From positions 1-64,000 of the forward strand of contig JAGTRJ010000014.1 of assembly GCA_018261755.1 (NCBI GenBank): a DNA stretch of 64,000 nt, written 5' to 3'. Of this stretch, positions 37,775 to 46,025 are shown one piece after another. The first letter of the stretch is position 1, and every line of letters starts with the position of its first letter. The notes under the pieces are model-generated. The model did no database searches, was not told the DNA's origin, and saw only the letters and a list, made by a program, of their open reading frames with translations. Origin of the DNA: Burkholderiaceae bacterium (GTDB lineage Bacteria > Pseudomonadota > Gammaproteobacteria > Burkholderiales > Burkholderiaceae_D). The position numbers and the translations under genes are program-made.

Positions 37775-38296
37775 TTAAGCTTGAATCCATGGCAGGCCCC
37801 AATGGCGCCAGCCGTCGTGTCCGCCGCGATGCTGCTGTGCATCCAGTTCACCCTCGAATCCTTCCAGCACATTGAAGGCATTGGTGTAGCCAGCCTTTGT
37901 CAGTGCTTCGGCCGCATCGGATGAACGCTTGCCGCTGCGGCACAGCAGCAGGACGACGGCATCCTTGGGGGCGATCTTTTCGAATTCGCGCAGGAAGCGC
38001 GGGTTCTGCGTCATGCCGGTGCCGAATTTCCACGCAACATGCAGCGACTGCGGCACATGGCCGACGAAAGCACGTTCTTCGATCGTGCGCACATCGACCA
38101 GCAGTGCTGCGCCAGACTGGAACAGCGCCCAGGCTTCCGGCGGATAGACCGCGCCGGCGAAAGACAGGTCCAGCGACTCAGCCCGCGCACGACCGCGCGC
38201 CAGCAAATCTTCCGGCGGAATGCTCAGAACGGCCTGAAGTTCATGGCCCAGCGTTTCGTTTTTTGCGAGCGCGAAACCGACAGCGATTTTTGACAT
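37775..38296 (-). CDS. Rhodanese-domain sulfurtransferase
   Basis: A 173-residue protein with one rhodanese domain. The active-site loop is CRSGKRS, inside VVLLLCRSGKRSSDAAEAL, with the upstream DVRTIEERAFVGHVPQSLHV segment. The Cys would carry persulfide sulfur. The ~45-residue N-terminal part has no recognised domain. The start at 38296 has AAAGGA upstream. It is the first gene of the cysK-epsC-encapsulin-desulfurase operon, where rhodaneses recur in known family 2A loci, suggesting transfer of sulfur to or from the compartment. Confidence 0.92.
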   Translation of the reverse strand: MSKIAVGFALAKNETLGHELQAVLSIPPEDLLARGRARAESLDLSFAGAVYPPEAWALFQSGAALLVDVRTIEERAFVGHVPQSLHVAWKFGTGMTQNPRFLREFEKIAPKDAVVLLLCRSGKRSSDAAEALTKAGYTNAFNVLEGFEGELDAQQHRGGHDGWRHWGLPWIQA

Positions 38297-38370
38297 GATG
38301 TTTCCTTTGCTGATGAATCCCGGGCTGAAATCGGATGGGTTTGCCCGTTTCGATGGATTCATTATTTCGC

Positions 38371-38406
38371 ATAGGAACCATTCCTCAAAATACTAAGATT
38401 TCCTAT
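38371..38406. promoter_or_regulatory. Inverted repeat in the encapsulin operon / ompW intergenic region
   Basis: ATAGGAA (38371-38377) and TTCCTAT (38400-38406) form a perfect 7 bp inverted repeat with a 22-base AT-rich spacer, ~75 bp upstream of the rhodanese start codon. The geometry suits a dimeric regulator such as CysB. No exact consensus match was established. Confidence 0.35.
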
Positions 38407-38561
38407 CAAAATTACTAAAACGAATAAGCAGCCGTGGAAAGGCTGTTGTTTTGGTTTGGAATATGAAGTTTGTTTATATCAAAAGCAAAAAAACTTGGTT
38501 TTGAAATATTAAAGAGCGCCGTAACCTGTCCATTCCAAAACATTTTTAGGAGGAACTGGAC

Positions 38562-39167
38562 ATGAAAAATCTCGCACTTTTTATTGCGCTGGCATCAATC
38601 ACGATTGGCTTTTCGCAGGCGGTGGCGCAGGAAAGCCCGTGGCTGATTCGCGTTCGCGCGGTTCAGATCGATACCGCGAACAAATCCGATGCCTTTGGCG
38701 GCGTGCCCGCCGATCGGATTTCGGTTCAGCGCAAGGCGATTCCGGAACTGGATATTTCGTATTTCTTCACCAAAAACATTGCGGCTGAACTGATTCTGAC
38801 CCACCCGCAGGTGCATGACGTGAAAGTTTCCGGTACAAAAATCGGCACCTTCCGCCACCTGCCGCCGGTGCTGACGGCGCAATACCACTTCAGCCCGGAC
38901 TCGAAAATCAGCCCGTATGTTGGCGCTGGCATCAATTACACCCGTATCTGGGATGTGAACCTGGGCGGCTTGAAGCTGGAGCAAAGCAGCATTGGCGGCG
39001 CGTTGCAGGCTGGCGTCGATTTCAAGCTCGACAAGCACTGGTCGATCAACCTGGACGTGAAAAAAGTGCAAATCCGCAGCGACGTCAAGAATTCTGACGG
39101 TTCCAAGCTCACGTCGGTCAAGCTGGACCCGTGGCTGATTGGCGTCGGCGTCGGCTATCGTTTTTAA
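38562..39167 (+). CDS. ompW: OmpW family outer membrane protein
   Basis: A 201-residue eight-stranded beta-barrel protein. It has a signal peptide (cleavage near SQAVAQ-ES) and the OmpW blocks SPWLIRVRAV, FFTKNIAAELI, LPPVLTAQYHF and SPYVGAGINYT, ending in aromatic GVGYRF as required for barrel assembly. OmpW passes small hydrophobic compounds across the outer membrane. AGGAGGA lies upstream of the ATG. It is transcribed divergently from the encapsulin operon. Confidence 0.93.
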   Translation: MKNLALFIALASITIGFSQAVAQESPWLIRVRAVQIDTANKSDAFGGVPADRISVQRKAIPELDISYFFTKNIAAELILTHPQVHDVKVSGTKIGTFRHLPPVLTAQYHFSPDSKISPYVGAGINYTRIWDVNLGGLKLEQSSIGGALQAGVDFKLDKHWSINLDVKKVQIRSDVKNSDGSKLTSVKLDPWLIGVGVGYRF

Positions 39168-39208
39168 AGCATCCGCAGTTCAACCATCTGCATTTGACGG
39201 AGGCAGGC

Positions 39209-39427
39209 ATGAACATTCTTAAAGGCATCGCGGCAGTGCTGGCGGTACTTGTCGCTGGCGCAGGATTTTCCACTAATGGCCTGGCATCCGAGCGCCAGCA
39301 AAACGAGCGTGTTCAGGTCGCCGAAAGGGGAGCAGCGCCAGCGCTGACAAAGCCTGACGCGCGCAACGCCGTTTCTTCTTCCGGTTTCAGCGGGGAGGAA
39401 TGGCGGCGGTTGGCGAAATCGCTTTGA
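39209..39427 (+). CDS. Small secreted protein of unknown function
   Basis: A 72-residue protein with an N-terminal signal peptide (KGIAAVLAVLVAGAGFS) and a short charged tail ending EEWRRLAKSL. No family recognised. ACGGAGG precedes the ATG at 39209. It lies between ompW and metY copy 2 on the same strand. Confidence 0.55.
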   Translation: MNILKGIAAVLAVLVAGAGFSTNGLASERQQNERVQVAERGAAPALTKPDARNAVSSSGFSGEEWRRLAKSL

Positions 39428-39514
39428 TGCGCAACGCCGCAGCCGACATCGGTGCAGATTTATGCCGGCTAACACAGGCCGACATTGATACACATTTAAC
39501 TACAGGAAGAAATA

Positions 39515-40801
39515 ATGTCACTGAAACTTGAAACACTTGCCGTTCATGCCGGCTACAAACCGGATCCGACCACCAAAGCGGTGGCGGTGCCGATTTACCA
39601 GACTTCGTCCTATGCGTTCGATAGCGCGCAGCACGGGGCCGATCTGTTTGACCTGAAAGTGCCGGGCAATATCTACACCCGCATCATGAATCCGACGCAG
39701 GACGTGCTGGAGCAGCGCGTGGCGGCACTTGAAGGCGGCATCGCGGCGCTGGCGCTGGCATCCGGCTCGGCCGCTGTCACCTATTCGATCCTGACGATCG
39801 CCGAAGCGGGCGATAACATCATTTCGTCGTCCCGGCTGTATGGTGGCACCTACAACCTGTTTGCGCACACGCTGCCGCAACTGGGGATTGAAGCCCGCTT
39901 TGCCGATCCGGACCAGCCGGAAACATTCGCGCCGCTGATCGATGGCAAAACCAAGGCGATTTATGCCGAATCGATCGGCAATCCGCTGGGCAATATCACC
40001 GACTTTGAAAAGCTGGCTGAGATCGCGCATTCGCACGGCATCCCGCTGATCATCGACAATACAGTGCCGAGCCCGTATTTGTTGCGGCCGATCGAATTCG
40101 GTGCCGATATCGTCGTGCATTCGCTGACCAAATACCTCGGCGGCCACGGCAACAGCATTGGCGGCATCATCGTCGATAGTGGCAAGTTCCCGTGGGCCGA
40201 GCACAAGGAACGGTTCAAGCGGCTGAACGAGCCGGATGTGTCCTACCACGGCGTGGTGTACACCGAAGCGCTCGGACCGGCGGCTTACATCGGGCGCGCG
40301 CGCGTGGTGCCGCTGCGCAATACCGGCGCCGCGATTTCACCGTTCAATGCCTTCCTGATCCTGCAAGGGATTGAAACGCTGGCCTTGCGGCTCGATCGCA
40401 TCAACGACAACACGCTGGCGATTGCCAAGTATCTGGAAAAGCATCCGAAAGTAACGTGGGTCAAGTATGCTGGCCTGCCAACTGATGCGCACCATGCGCT
40501 GGCGCAGAAATACCTGAAAGGCAAGGCTTCCGGCATTCTGACTTTCGGTGTCAAGTCCGATGGCGATCCGCGCGCGGCTGGCGCGCGCGTGCTCGATGCG
40601 CTACAACTGTTTACAAGGCTGGTAAACATCGGCGACGCGAAGTCGCTGGCGACGCATCCGGCCTCGACCACCCACCGCCAACTGTCGCCGGAAGAATTGA
40701 TCAAGGCTGGGGTGAGCGAAGACGCGCTGCGGCTGTCGGTCGGCATCGAGCATATCGACGACTTGCTGGCTGATCTGGAGCAGGCGCTGGCGGCGGTTTG
40801 A
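39515..40801 (+). CDS. metY: O-acetylhomoserine aminocarboxypropyltransferase / sulfhydrylase, copy 2
   Basis: A 428-residue PLP enzyme, closely similar to the copy at 3161-4444 over its full length (shared ETLA(I/V)HAGY, ASTTHRQL, LRLS(I/V)GIEHIDDL). The PLP lysine is in SLTKYLGGHGNS. It would fix sulfide into homocysteine. AGGAAG lies upstream of the ATG. Its position 1.2 kb from the encapsulin operon suggests control together with sulfur genes, while copy 1 stands alone; this is inference. Confidence 0.95.
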   Translation: MSLKLETLAVHAGYKPDPTTKAVAVPIYQTSSYAFDSAQHGADLFDLKVPGNIYTRIMNPTQDVLEQRVAALEGGIAALALASGSAAVTYSILTIAEAGDNIISSSRLYGGTYNLFAHTLPQLGIEARFADPDQPETFAPLIDGKTKAIYAESIGNPLGNITDFEKLAEIAHSHGIPLIIDNTVPSPYLLRPIEFGADIVVHSLTKYLGGHGNSIGGIIVDSGKFPWAEHKERFKRLNEPDVSYHGVVYTEALGPAAYIGRARVVPLRNTGAAISPFNAFLILQGIETLALRLDRINDNTLAIAKYLEKHPKVTWVKYAGLPTDAHHALAQKYLKGKASGILTFGVKSDGDPRAAGARVLDALQLFTRLVNIGDAKSLATHPASTTHRQLSPEELIKAGVSEDALRLSVGIEHIDDLLADLEQALAAV

Positions 40802-40807
40802 GAATGC

Positions 40808-40849
40808 AAAATGGTGCAACAGGTTGCTGCTGCGCCATTTTGTTGCACC
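40808..40849 (+). terminator. Probable terminator after metY copy 2
   Basis: Two nested inverted repeats: AAAATGG (40808-40814) with CCATTTT (40835-40841), and GGTGCAACA (40813-40821) with TGTTGCACC (40841-40849). The first ends in a TTTT run. The two pairings exclude each other. Confidence 0.45.
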
Positions 40850-40986
40850 TGATTGCTGCGGTTTTGGGCCAATGCGGTGCGGATGGTGATGGCAGTTATC
40901 CTTGCTTGCGCTGTCGCCGGAGTTGCGTGCAGGGTGGTACGCGTTTTGCTATAATTTCCACAAAGCAACTGTTTGGCAAGGAATAA

Positions 40987-41217
40987 ATGGATACGCATGC
41001 TGACACACCTGAGCAAAATACCGCTGAGAATGAAGAGCAACCTCGACGTTTGGACAAAAAGACCGCTCAGGTGGTCGAAAACGGCCTGTTATTGCAGCAA
41101 ACCAGCGGGACGGATCGTGCGGCTGAATATATGAAAAGTTACGGCGTGAGTTTCGAAGTGGCAATGCGCGTATTATCGCGGCCAAATTCGCGCCGCAAGC
41201 CCTCCGAAAATAAGTAA
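40987..41217 (+). CDS. Conserved small protein, unknown function
   Basis: A 76-residue acidic-then-basic protein. The middle (LQQTSGTDRAAEYMKSYGVSF) followed by EVAMRVLSRP matches small conserved proteins I recall from Burkholderiales; no function is known. AAGGAA lies 4 bp before the ATG. Its last 26 codons overlap the 3' end of the convergent dehydratase-family gene (41139-41217), so both ends encode protein on opposite strands. Confidence 0.65.
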   Translation: MDTHADTPEQNTAENEEQPRRLDKKTAQVVENGLLLQQTSGTDRAAEYMKSYGVSFEVAMRVLSRPNSRRKPSENK

Positions 41218-42077
41218 GTGTGCACTTGCGGATAACGCAGGCGCAGCCGCAGCTCCTCTTTCAATCGCCGGTTCGAAGGCCGGCGCGATTCGTTCATGAA
41301 CGACAGCGATTGCGGTGACAGCACGTTTGCCAGTTCTTCTTTCGGCAGTCGTGGCGGCCGCGGCAACTGCAGCATCTCGGCCACCAGATCGAAATAATCC
41401 CCCATCTTCAGCACCGAATCGTCGCAGGCGTGATACACGCGGTTCGGCCGCGCGCGAAACAGCGCCAGCGCAATCGCGCGCGCCAGATCGTCGGCGTGGA
41501 TGTGGCTGGTGTAAACATCTTCGTGCGGCAATAGCGCCGGCAAGCTACGCTGCAATCGCACACGTGGCAGCCGGTCGGCGGCGTAAATGCCTGGCACCCG
41601 CAGGATCGCCACTTTGCCGCCGTGGTCGCGGCCCCAGTTTCGCAGCACCTGTTCGGCATCAGCGCGTCGCTGCGCGCGGCCGGTATGCGGCTTGATCGGG
41701 CGCGTTTCATCGAACGCCGCGCCGCCACAATCGCCATACACGCCGGTGGTGCTGACGTAGATCACGGTCGCGCCAGCCGGCAGCAGCGGAATCAGGTGGC
41801 GCGTGCGGCTGTCTGTTTGCCCGTCGCGTGGCGGCGGCGCCAGATGCACGATGTACTGCGCCAGTCCGCGCAGCCGCGCCAGTTGCCGCGGCTGATCGAG
41901 ATTGGCGATAATCGGCACCGCACCGGCGGCGCGCAGCGGCTCGCGCTGGCTGGCATCATGCGTGAGCGCGAAGATGCGAAAGCGCCGGCGCAATAGCGGC
42001 AGCAGCCGCAGACCGATATCGCCGCAGCCGACGATCAGCAGGCGTGGCAGGGCTGGTTGTTTGCGTGCCGGGTTCAT
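41139..42077 (-). CDS. NAD-dependent epimerase/dehydratase family protein (extended SDR)
   Basis: A 312-residue Rossmann-fold protein with N-terminal LLIVGCGDIGLRLLPLL and the STTGVYGDCGG active-site region (Tyr of YxxxK-type SDRs altered). It resembles YeeZ-like predicted nucleoside-diphosphate-sugar epimerases. The last ~22 residues (after RYPQVHTYL) look non-family and overlap the convergent gene, so the natural stop may have been lost. The substrate is unknown. Confidence 0.8.
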   Translation of the reverse strand: MNPARKQPALPRLLIVGCGDIGLRLLPLLRRRFRIFALTHDASQREPLRAAGAVPIIANLDQPRQLARLRGLAQYIVHLAPPPRDGQTDSRTRHLIPLLPAGATVIYVSTTGVYGDCGGAAFDETRPIKPHTGRAQRRADAEQVLRNWGRDHGGKVAILRVPGIYAADRLPRVRLQRSLPALLPHEDVYTSHIHADDLARAIALALFRARPNRVYHACDDSVLKMGDYFDLVAEMLQLPRPPRLPKEELANVLSPQSLSFMNESRRPSNRRLKEELRLRLRYPQVHTYLFSEGLRREFGRDNTRIATSKLTP

Positions 42078-42237
42078 GTGGTGATTTTAGCGGTTTCGCC
42101 GGGCTTGCCACGCGTGGGCAAAAAATTGCCGCCACGCCTTGCGGCGGGCGGCGAACTGGCGTTGGGGGACAGCGCCGATTGGAGAAACAACCTGAAGAGA
42201 GAACTCGGTAAATCCTGAAGATGTGGTTAGTAACGGG

Positions 42238-43233
42238 TTAACGGGCAATGATCTGGTCAAACACGCCTTTGTCGGCGAAATGGGTTTTCTGCGCTTTTTG
42301 CCAGCCGCCAAACACCTTGTCGATGGTGAACAGCTTGACCGGCGCAAATTGTTTCGCGTGGCGTGCGGCGACTTTCCTGTCGCGCGGGCGGTAGTAATGC
42401 CTAGCCGCGATTTCCTGCGCTTCGGGCGAATACAGGTAGTGCAGATAGGCTTCGGCCTGCTTGCGCGTGCCGCGTTTGTCCACCACTTTATCGACCACGC
42501 TGACCGGCGGTTCGGCCAGAATCGAGATCGATGGCGTGACGATATCGAACTTGTTCGGCCCCAGTTCCTTGATCGCCAGATAGGCTTCGTTTTCCCATGC
42601 GATCAGCACGTCGCCCAGGCCGCGTTCGACGAAGGTCGTGGTCGCGCCGCGCGCGCCGGAATCCAGCACCTTGACGTTGCGATACAGCTTTTTCACGAAC
42701 TCACGCGCGGTGGCATCATTGCCGCCCGGCTGTTTCAGCGCATAGCCCCACGCGGCCAGATAGTTCCAGCGCGCGCCGCCGGAGGTTTTCGGATTGGGTG
42801 AAATCACATCGACGCCGGGGCGAACCAGATCGTTCCAGTCCCTGATTTGTTTCGGGTTGCCTTTACGTACCAGAAACACGATGGTGGAGGTGTAGGGCGA
42901 CGCATTGTGCGGCAGGCGTTTTTGCCAGTTGGCCGGAATCAGGCCCTTGTCGTGCAGCGCATCGACGTCATACGCCAGCGCCAGCGTCACCACGTCGGCC
43001 TGCAAGCCGTCAATCACGCCGCGCGCCTGCTTGCCGGAACCGCCGTGCGAATTTTTGATGTTGATCGTTTCGCCGGTCTTTTGCTTCCAGTGGTTGGCGA
43101 ACGCCTTGTTGTAATCCTGATAGAGTTCGCGCGTAGGGTCGTAAGACACATTCAGCAGCGTCGTCTGCGCGATGGCGACGCCGGAAATGGCAAGAGTGAG
43201 CAGGAAGGCGGCGAGTTTGCTTATTCGTTTCAT
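42238..43233 (-). CDS. sbp: Sulfate-binding protein, orphan paralogue
   Basis: A 331-residue paralogue of the Sbp at 18262. Signal peptide [22 protein letters not shown], then [37 protein letters not shown] and [19 protein letters not shown]. It has no permease or ATPase genes beside it, so it probably feeds the CysTWA transporter or binds a related oxyanion. Transcribed divergently from cbiX. Confidence 0.94.
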   Translation of the reverse strand: MKRISKLAAFLLTLAISGVAIAQTTLLNVSYDPTRELYQDYNKAFANHWKQKTGETINIKNSHGGSGKQARGVIDGLQADVVTLALAYDVDALHDKGLIPANWQKRLPHNASPYTSTIVFLVRKGNPKQIRDWNDLVRPGVDVISPNPKTSGGARWNYLAAWGYALKQPGGNDATAREFVKKLYRNVKVLDSGARGATTTFVERGLGDVLIAWENEAYLAIKELGPNKFDIVTPSISILAEPPVSVVDKVVDKRGTRKQAEAYLHYLYSPEAQEIAARHYYRPRDRKVAARHAKQFAPVKLFTIDKVFGGWQKAQKTHFADKGVFDQIIAR

Positions 43234-43399
43234 GATGGTGGCCTTGTGATGAAGAGAGTGGAATTGATTCTAGACCTCGCTCTTTATAATTGAAACGAAG
43301 GATTTTTCATTTGCTTATGCGTTTGTGGCATACTGCAATCAATCTGCAAGCAGCTTGGCAGGCTCAAGGTGAAAGCGATCGCAAGAGAGGAGTTTCGGC

Positions 43400-43786
43400 A
43401 TGGCGGTGACGGCAAAATGCGGCTTGATTCTGCTCGCGCATGGCGCGCGCCATCCGGGTTGGGCGGAACCGTTCGAGCGCGTCCGGCAGCAACTGGCGCA
43501 GCGCCTGCCGCAGACGGACGTGGCGCTGGCGTTTCTCGAATTCATGCGGCCCGATCTGGCGACGGCGGTCGAGCATCTGGCGCGGCAACAGTGCGCTGAA
43601 GTTGTGGTCGTGCCGCTGTTTCTCGGCCAGTCCGGCCACGTGCTGCGCGATTTGCCGCCGCTGATGGCGCAGTTGCAGCAGATGCATCCGGGCGTGCGGT
43701 TGCGGCTGGCGCGGGCGGCGGGTGATGATGCCGGCGTGCAGGCGGCGCTGGCGGCATATTGCATCCAGACGCTGGCAGCCGTTTGA
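43400..43786 (+). CDS. cbiX: Short CbiX/SirB-type sirohydrochlorin chelatase
   Basis: A 128-residue single-domain chelatase. The metal-binding histidines are in LLAHGARHPGW near the N-terminus and in LFLGQSGHVLRDLP. It inserts iron (or cobalt) into sirohydrochlorin; beside sulfate assimilation genes the siroheme needed by CysI is the likely product. AGAGGAG lies upstream of the ATG. CobA, which makes its precursor, is encoded 4.5 kb away and is damaged. Confidence 0.9.
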   Translation: MAVTAKCGLILLAHGARHPGWAEPFERVRQQLAQRLPQTDVALAFLEFMRPDLATAVEHLARQQCAEVVVVPLFLGQSGHVLRDLPPLMAQLQQMHPGVRLRLARAAGDDAGVQAALAAYCIQTLAAV

Positions 43787-43806
43787 TGTTTGGTTAGGGT
43801 TTTGCC

Positions 43807-43926
43807 GGGGGTATGTAGTCAAAGCATGCCGCTGGGCCACATTTTTTCTGGCTGTTCTTGAATACTGGGTGGAGTATATTTTTCGGGCTAATTGACTGAA
43901 AACTGCTTTTCGGTCAGTTATTTTGC
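43807..43926 (+). repeat. Interspersed repeat R1, copy C
   Basis: Starts GGGGGTATGTAGTC and contains GGGCCACATTTTTTCTGGC, the core GTATATTTTT (43874-43883) and the end TGACTGAAAA...GGTCAGTTATTTTG. It lies 20 bp after the cbiX stop codon. Confidence 0.75.
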
Positions 43927-44367
43927 ATTGCGGCGGCATTGCCAGCACAGCGAGCGCTGTCGCCACTCAAGTCTTGTATTGCCCGTCTTTGCCTTCGCCA
44001 ATCATAAAATGGGTACCGCAACTCATGGTGAACAAGGGTTCTTAAAATTTATGCTGTCCATTTTGGGGCTAGTTTGAGTGCATATTCGCATGTGATCTGG
44101 CAGGGTATAGCGACAAAAGACTGAAATTCGGCCAAAGCTGACGCTTGGTGCTGCCTAGGTGAGTTTCCGCTTCCAGCTAATAGCCGTCCCTTAGCGTCAA
44201 ATTGGCTGGAAAACTGTTGACATTAAAGAACGTTACATCTTTGCCATTTTCATGCTTTCAGCAAGGAACGCGACAATGACTATTGTGCATATTTGCGTCT
44301 TGATTAAATAACCCTGGTGATCTCAACTCTTGTGCTTGTGCTGGATTAAGGAGTGATTGAAATAATG

Positions 44368-44392
44368 GCGGCTGCAAACGTTCAGCAGCCGC
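44368..44392. terminator. Hairpin at the end of the znu operon
   Basis: GCGGCTGC (44368-44375) and GCAGCCGC (44385-44392) form an 8 bp stem with a 9-base loop, 8 bp beyond the znuB stop on the minus strand. On the plus strand it is followed by TCATCATTTT. T runs are weak in both directions. Confidence 0.5.
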
Positions 44393-44400
44393 TCATCATT

Positions 44401-45114
44401 TTAATGGTTCATGCTGTTTTTTCGTGTGGGCCAAAGCCATGCGCGACGATGGCCAGCAAAGCGAGGCACCAGACGATCAGCGCACCGGCAGGCAAATCGT
44501 ACAGCGTCGACAGGATCAGCCCGGCCGCGTAGCCGCAGGCTGGGAACGATCAGGCTGGCAAAAACCAGATACACGCCGACGAGTTGCACCGATATTGTCA
44601 CGGCCAGAGCAAACAGCAGGTAAAAGCCGAGCCTGCCGGCACGTTCGCGCAATATGATGAGCGCCACAAGGATGGCCGCTGTCACGATGCTAGGCAAGAG
44701 CAACTGTTGGGTGCTGACCCAGAGGATTTGTCCAGCCAACAGGTCGTGCAGATGTTCGCTGCCATGCGGATTATGCGCGACCAGCAGGATGCCCGCAGTT
44801 GCGGCCAGTACGAACAGCGCGCCGATTTGCGCTTCCTGCACCTTCGGCCATTTCTTTTCGGTCCAGGTCAGCAGCAAGGCGCCCGACAGCGCTGCGATTC
44901 CCGCTGCGGCTTGCACGCTCCACCCTTCCGGGTCGAGTCCCATGAATCCGGCGATGATCACGCCCAGAGCGGCGATTTGCGCAATCGCGAGATCGATGAA
45001 CACGATGCCACGCTGCAGCACTTGCGCGCCCAATGGGATATGTGTGAGCAGCACGATCACACCGGCCAGTAGCGCCGGCGCGATGATGCTCAGATCGAGT
45101 GCGCTGGCATTCAT
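44401..45114 (-). pseudogene. znuB: Metal ABC transporter permease ZnuB-like, C-terminus disrupted by deletion and frameshift
   Basis: The first ~190 residues read as a ZnuB/MntB-type permease with about six transmembrane segments (LLTHIPLGAQVLQRGIVFIDLA through VYLVFASLIVP). After about 44540 the frame turns into unrelated Arg-rich sequence. The expected last segment is readable in another frame as GYAAGLILSTLYDLPAGALI and on to stop 44411-44409. The usual link between these parts is missing, so I infer a small internal deletion (about 50 nt judged from memory of the family) plus frameshift. It overlaps znuA by 4 bp. No znuC ATPase gene is in this operon. Confidence 0.75.
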
Positions 45115-46016
45115 TTCCGCGCCCCCAGCAGCATCTGCACGGTGCTGTCGAACAGGCCGAATAAATCCTTGGCCTGGTCGTTGCCGCCGACAGTGAAGGG
45201 CAGTATGACCGCCGGAATTTTGGCGCGTTCAGCCAGCCAGCGCGAGGCGCGTGAATCCTGATATGCGGAGCGCAGCACCATTTTGGCCGGACGATGCTGC
45301 AGTTGTCTCAGTAGTTTCGACAGGTGCGCTACGCCGGGTTCGACGCCAGGCTTGGGCTCGAGCGTGCCGACTTCCACCATGCCCAGCCAGTGCAGCAGGT
45401 ATTCCATGTTTTTGTGGTGCTCGACGATGGCAATGCCACGCAGCGGGGCTGCCTGTTGTTCCCACTTGCGGATCGCCGCTTGCCAGCGTGCGGCAAAATC
45501 CCTGTGGCGGGTGCGGTAGTAGTGCGCATTGGCCGGGTCGAGTTCTGCCATGCGTTGGACCAGCGCATGGGCAACGTGGCCGATGTTGTAGGGATTGAGC
45601 TGGATGTGCGGATTGCCGGCGGCATGCACGTCGCCTTGGCTGCGATCCACGCTGGCGGGTATGTCGAGCTTGTTGACGTATTGGCCGGCTTCAAAATGGC
45701 CGGGCTGACCCGGGGCAATCTTGCCGTTGCCGGATTGCTGGAGCAGAACCGGCAGCCAACCGGCTTCCAGTTCCAGTCCGGTGCAAACCAGCAGATCGGC
45801 GTTGCGCGCCCGGGCAATCAGGCTGGGTCGCGCCTCGATCTTGTGCGGGTCCTGAAAGGCGGTGGTGGCGCTGGATGCCTTGACTTTGCTGCCGCCGATT
45901 TCGAGCGCCAGCGCGCTCCATTCGGGTTCGCAGGCGAGAATGTTCAATCCGGCGTGCGCCGGCGCCATCAAGAGTGCGGCCAGCGTCAGCAGAATGGTGT
46001 GGAGGATGCGTTTCAT
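45111..46016 (-). CDS. znuA: Zinc/manganese-type ABC transporter substrate-binding protein
   Basis: A 301-residue periplasmic cluster A-I binding protein. It has a signal peptide (cleavage near APAHA-GL). Metal-ligand histidines are expected in AFQDPHKIEARPS, GNPHIQLNPYN and IVEHHKNMEYL. The long His-rich loop typical of zinc-specific ZnuA is absent, so zinc versus manganese is uncertain. AGGAGAA precedes the ATG. It lies 9 bp after the porin gene. Confidence 0.9.
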   Translation of the reverse strand: MKRILHTILLTLAALLMAPAHAGLNILACEPEWSALALEIGGSKVKASSATTAFQDPHKIEARPSLIARARNADLLVCTGLELEAGWLPVLLQQSGNGKIAPGQPGHFEAGQYVNKLDIPASVDRSQGDVHAAGNPHIQLNPYNIGHVAHALVQRMAELDPANAHYYRTRHRDFAARWQAAIRKWEQQAAPLRGIAIVEHHKNMEYLLHWLGMVEVGTLEPKPGVEPGVAHLSKLLRQLQHRPAKMVLRSAYQDSRASRWLAERAKIPAVILPFTVGGNDQAKDLFGLFDSTVQMLLGARK

Positions 46017-46025
46017 GGTGTTCTC

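Larger units (their letters stand above)
43787..44400. other. Intergenic region with R1 copy C and a possible tiny gene
   Basis: About 610 bp between the 3' ends of cbiX and znuB. It holds R1 copy C. A TTGACA box lies at 44217-44222, and an 11-codon frame with AAGGAA at 44263-44268 starts at ATG 44276 (MTIVHICVLIK, stop 44309-44311). No good -10 matches the TTGACA, so expression is uncertain. Confidence 0.35.
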
